Origin: Flagellimonas lutaonensis
Lineage (GTDB): Bacteria; Bacteroidota; Bacteroidia; Flavobacteriales; Flavobacteriaceae
Length of the DNA stretch: 64,000 bases
Direction: 5' to 3'
Assembly (NCBI RefSeq): GCF_000963865.1
Contig: NZ_CP011071.1
Span: 248,001-312,000 of the forward strand
Made by a program: the position numbers and the translations under genes
Part shown: positions 62,382 through 64,000 of the stretch, one piece after another
Position numbering within the stretch: the first letter of the stretch is position 1
How the letters are laid out: each line of letters starts with the position of its first letter
The notes under the pieces: generated by a model
The model's database searches: none
Seen by the model: the letters and a program-made list of their open reading frames with translations, nothing else
What the model was told of the DNA's origin: nothing

Positions 62382-62795
62382 ATGAAGTTCTTTAGAAGAA
62401 TAAGACACAAGCTAATTTTGGACAATAAAAAAATTCAATACCTGAAGTATGCGTTAGGAGAAATCATACTGGTGGTAATAGGGATTTTGATTGCTCTACA
62501 AATTAATAATTGGAATCAGTCTATTAAAGATAAAAATTCACTTAATGAATATTTGATAAAGATAAAATCTCACACAACTGAAGATATAGAACAGTTAGTT
62601 GATTTAGCAAAGGGAAGAAAGCAAATTGCCGACCTCTGTAAAAAAGCACGTAACAGTGAAGGCTTCCCTGTTTTTGAAGACTTCCCTGTTTTTGAAGACT
62701 TACCCTTTTTGAAGGCTTCCCTGTTTTTGAAGGCTTCCCTGTTTTTGAAGGCTTCCCTGTTTTTGAAGACTTACCCTTTTTCGTACAGCGGTTAA
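62382..62795 (+). pseudogene. DUF6090-type membrane protein gene, 5' fragment interrupted by repeats and an IS3 element
   Basis: The first ~90 residues are a good DUF6090-type N-terminus: a basic KFFRRIRHKLILDNKKIQYL stretch, then the membrane span YALGEIILVVIGILIALQINNW. After residue ~92 the frame runs into the tandem array at 62658-62781 and encodes only repeat-derived FPVFED/FLKASL words up to the stop inside the IS left end. Intact relatives are expected to be more than twice as long. The rest of the gene is not recognisable in the 42 bp right of the IS, so it is probably lost or beyond the window. Codon use is AT-rich, unlike neighbours. Confidence 0.7.
62658..62781. repeat. seven-unit tandem array built from the IS terminal sequences
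   Basis: Seven units in head-to-tail order: GAAGGCTTCCCTGTTTTT (62658-62675), GAAGACTTCCCTGTTTTT (62676-62693), GAAGACTTACCCTTTTT (62694-62710), then three exact copies of the first type (62711-62764) and a last 17-bp unit (62765-62781) that runs directly into CGTACAG of the IS. The 18-bp type equals the outer end of the right IS terminus; the 17-bp type equals the left terminus; the second unit is a hybrid of both. Confidence 0.75.
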
Positions 62796-62813
62796 ATTAA
62801 ACAAAATGTTTTT

Positions 62814-63644
62814 TCAAAGGGGCATGCCCCTTTGAAAAACCTCTAAAAATTCTTTCGGGCTGCTTCTTCCCAGAGACTTATGGGGATGGAACCGATTGTA
62901 TTCCTCCCTGAAGCGTTCCGTTTCCATATTTACTTCCTCGATGTCCCTGAACAAATGGGCATCGAGTACATCTTCGCGATATGTCCGGTTGAACCTTTCG
63001 ATAAAACCGTTCTGGCTCGGCTTGCCCGGTTGTATGTATTTTATCTCGATATCCTCCACTTCGCAATAGTTGACAAAGACTCTGGATAGGAATTCGGGGC
63101 CGTTGTCCACTCTTATGGCCAAGGGCTTGCCATGGATCTCTATGGCCTCCCTTAGGTACTCCACCACCCTTATTCCGGGCATGGAGAAGTTTCCTTTCAT
63201 ACAAAGTGCCTCACGGTTGAAATCGTCCATCAGGTTGAACACCCTGAAGTTCCTTCCCGTTATCAGGCTGTCGGACATGAAGTCCGCGCTCCATACCTCC
63301 CTTGGGGCATCGGGTACCTCCAGCGGCTCCTTTATCCGCTTGGGCAATCGCTTCTTGGTCTTTCTCCTTAGTTGCATGCCCAAGAACCGGTAGACCCTCA
63401 GTACACGTTTACGGTTCCATTTATGGCCTTGCTTGCGCATGCGGTTATAGAGCCAGTCGAAGCCCCGGTTCGGCTTGGCCTCTGCAAGTTCCGTCAACTT
63501 GTCGATGACCTGCGTATCGTCACGACGGCTCCGATAGTACCACATCGAACGGCAAAGGCATACTATCGTACAAGCACGTGAAATGCTCAGCCCCTCTTCC
63601 TTTACGATGCCTTCCGCCAGTTCCCTGCGCCCGCAAGGCCTCAA
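62814..63644 (-). CDS. IS3-family transposase OrfB (DDE integrase core)
   Basis: 276 residues. An HTH_21-type region (KPNRGFDWLYNRMRKQGH, about 52-69) precedes the rve catalytic core with its DDE triad in SADFMSDS, RVDNGPEF and NGFIERFNRTYRED; YNRFHPHKSLGRSSPKEFL ends the domain. It overlaps orfA by 4 bp in the -1 frame and its first possible start is TTG, so it is most likely made as an OrfAB fusion by frameshifting. Confidence 0.92.
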   Translation of the reverse strand: MRPCGRRELAEGIVKEEGLSISRACTIVCLCRSMWYYRSRRDDTQVIDKLTELAEAKPNRGFDWLYNRMRKQGHKWNRKRVLRVYRFLGMQLRRKTKKRLPKRIKEPLEVPDAPREVWSADFMSDSLITGRNFRVFNLMDDFNREALCMKGNFSMPGIRVVEYLREAIEIHGKPLAIRVDNGPEFLSRVFVNYCEVEDIEIKYIQPGKPSQNGFIERFNRTYREDVLDAHLFRDIEEVNMETERFREEYNRFHPHKSLGRSSPKEFLEVFQRGMPL

Positions 63645-63907
63645 AGCTTTTTTTCGATGATGTCCTTTAAAATCCTATGGTCAAGGCTCAGGTCTGCGTA
63701 CATCGCCTTGAGCCTCCTGTTTTCTTCCTGCAAAGACTTGAGCTCCTTGAGCTGTTGGGCGTCCATACCACCGTACTTGCGCTTCCAACTGTAAAAGGTG
63801 GCCGTGGTGATACCCTTGTCACGACAGATGTCGGTGACCTTCATTCCCGAATCGTACTGGTGGAGCATGGATACAATCTGTGCTTCCGTGAATCTGCTTT
63901 TCTTCAT
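63641..63907 (-). CDS. IS3-family transposase OrfA (HTH and leucine zipper)
   Basis: 88 residues. The helix-turn-helix KKSRFTEAQIVSMLHQYDSG...VTDICRDKGITTATFYSWKRK, split over about 1-46, binds the IS ends, and a heptad-type coiled coil follows (LKELKSLQEENRRLKAMYADL). It ends IIEKKL just after the slippery heptamer. Stop-start overlap with orfB is 4 bp. Confidence 0.92.
   Translation of the reverse strand: MKKSRFTEAQIVSMLHQYDSGMKVTDICRDKGITTATFYSWKRKYGGMDAQQLKELKSLQEENRRLKAMYADLSLDHRILKDIIEKKL
63647..63653 (-). promoter_or_regulatory. programmed -1 frameshift site A_AAA_AAG of the IS
   Basis: In the orfA frame the minus strand reads GAA AAA AAG CTT TGA; the heptamer A AAA AAG is in the zero frame, two codons before the orfA stop, and the -1 frame is orfB. 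This is the canonical IS3-family arrangement for OrfAB production. Confidence 0.75.
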
Positions 63908-64000
63908 AAGCTAAAAATAATTGATTTTTAAACTGTACGAAAAACAGGGAAGCCTTCAGAAACCGATCAAAAGAACCTCCCGACCGTTATGGCGGGCCTT

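Larger units (their letters stand above)
62764..63958 (-). mobile_element. IS3-family insertion sequence (orfA/orfB), about 1195 bp
   Basis: Both ends begin TGAAG when read inward and align over 26 columns with about 22 matches (left 62764 onward, right from 63958 on the minus strand), the shared core being TTTTTCGTACAG. TG...CA termini fit the IS3 family. It carries orfA and orfB on the minus strand with a slippery site between them. No target-site duplication is seen: the right flank starts GAAA while the left flank is repeat array. Its proteins look intact, so it may be active. OrfA length and sequence resemble the IS407 group. Confidence 0.75.

Noticed and set aside
62658-62781. Possible CRISPR array
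   Set aside because: Units are directly adjacent with no spacers and match IS ends; there are no cas genes.
63571-63584. AGCACGTGAAAT as a parS-like site
   Set aside because: Only the CACGTGAAA half is shared with parS and it lies inside the IS transposase gene.
62657-63962. Target-site duplication around the IS
   Set aside because: Bases left of the array (AACAG) or left of the element (TTTT) do not match the right flank (GAAACC), so no duplication can be claimed.

Overview
The window looks like the chromosome of a marine-type Flavobacteriaceae (Bacteroidota). The evidence is the gene set (GldI, DUF5683, DUF6122, WbqC, DUF3810, an OstA-like protein, a NagB/PIG-L fusion, tandem DUF368), genes with few Shine-Dalgarno sites, and repeated TAnnTTTG -7 boxes just upstream of starts. 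Almost all of it is dense, compact chromosomal coding sequence. No rRNA, tRNA or CRISPR array was seen.

Layout. 1-747: 3' end of a PQQ-type sugar dehydrogenase. 760-2100: a serine-hydrolase (beta-lactamase fold) protein whose catalytic lysine and tyrosine are replaced, behind a perfect 20-bp tandem operator-like repeat. 2321-11517: an almost complete peptidoglycan/amino-sugar recycling locus: DeoR regulator and MurQ on one strand; divergently a NagB/PIG-L fusion, a DigH-like lipoprotein glycosidase, an AmpG-type permease, a cytoplasmic NagZ-like GH3 enzyme and AnmK. 11525-16422: a Bcr/CflA exporter, an interspersed inverted repeat, and a three-gene biotin-dependent acyl-CoA carboxylase. 16619-19498: uridine kinase, a DivIC/FtsB-like protein, the small subunit of methylmalonyl-CoA mutase without its large partner, and an unknown exported protein. 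19746-25481: parA-parB-DUF5683-dapB-lepB-wbqC-DUF6122. 25458-32075 (minus strand): exo/endonuclease-phosphatase, two rhomboids, MutL, a small membrane protein, then a 570-bp non-coding patch, ribH and a TPR membrane protein. 32367-39585: recF, lipoprotein, DciA-like, ndk, PhoD-like phosphatase, NrnA-like DHH, gldI, a cyclophilin-FKBP fusion and DUF3810. 39650-43893: two amidohydrolase proteins carrying three domains, only one with its metal site. 44013-44801: an AT-rich exported protein between short direct repeats, probably acquired. 45033-62138: TrmH-type methyltransferase, M48 peptidase, RelA/SpoT, Fur, PurA, Gfo/Idh/MocA oxidoreductase, OstA-like, class III aminotransferase, TPR protein, two DUF368 (PopT-type) transporters, AroE and a DUF349 protein. 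62382-64000: a DUF6090-type gene truncated by an IS3-family element with a programmed -1 frameshift site; the left end of the element is preceded by a tandem array made of its own terminal sequences.

How the genes fit together. The strongest system is peptidoglycan turnover: outer glycan cleavage (DigH-like), import (AmpG-like), removal of GlcNAc (NagZ), phosphorylation of anhydroMurNAc (AnmK), removal of lactate (MurQ), then deacetylation plus deamination, possibly on one polypeptide (NagB/PIG-L), giving fructose-6-phosphate. No separate nagA is present in the window. The acyl-CoA carboxylase and the mutase subunit suggest a propionyl-CoA/methylmalonyl-CoA route whose catalytic mutase subunit must lie elsewhere. 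The main accessory DNA is at 43.9-44.8 kb and 62.2-64.0 kb. All functional statements are from reading the sequence and family knowledge; no database search was run.
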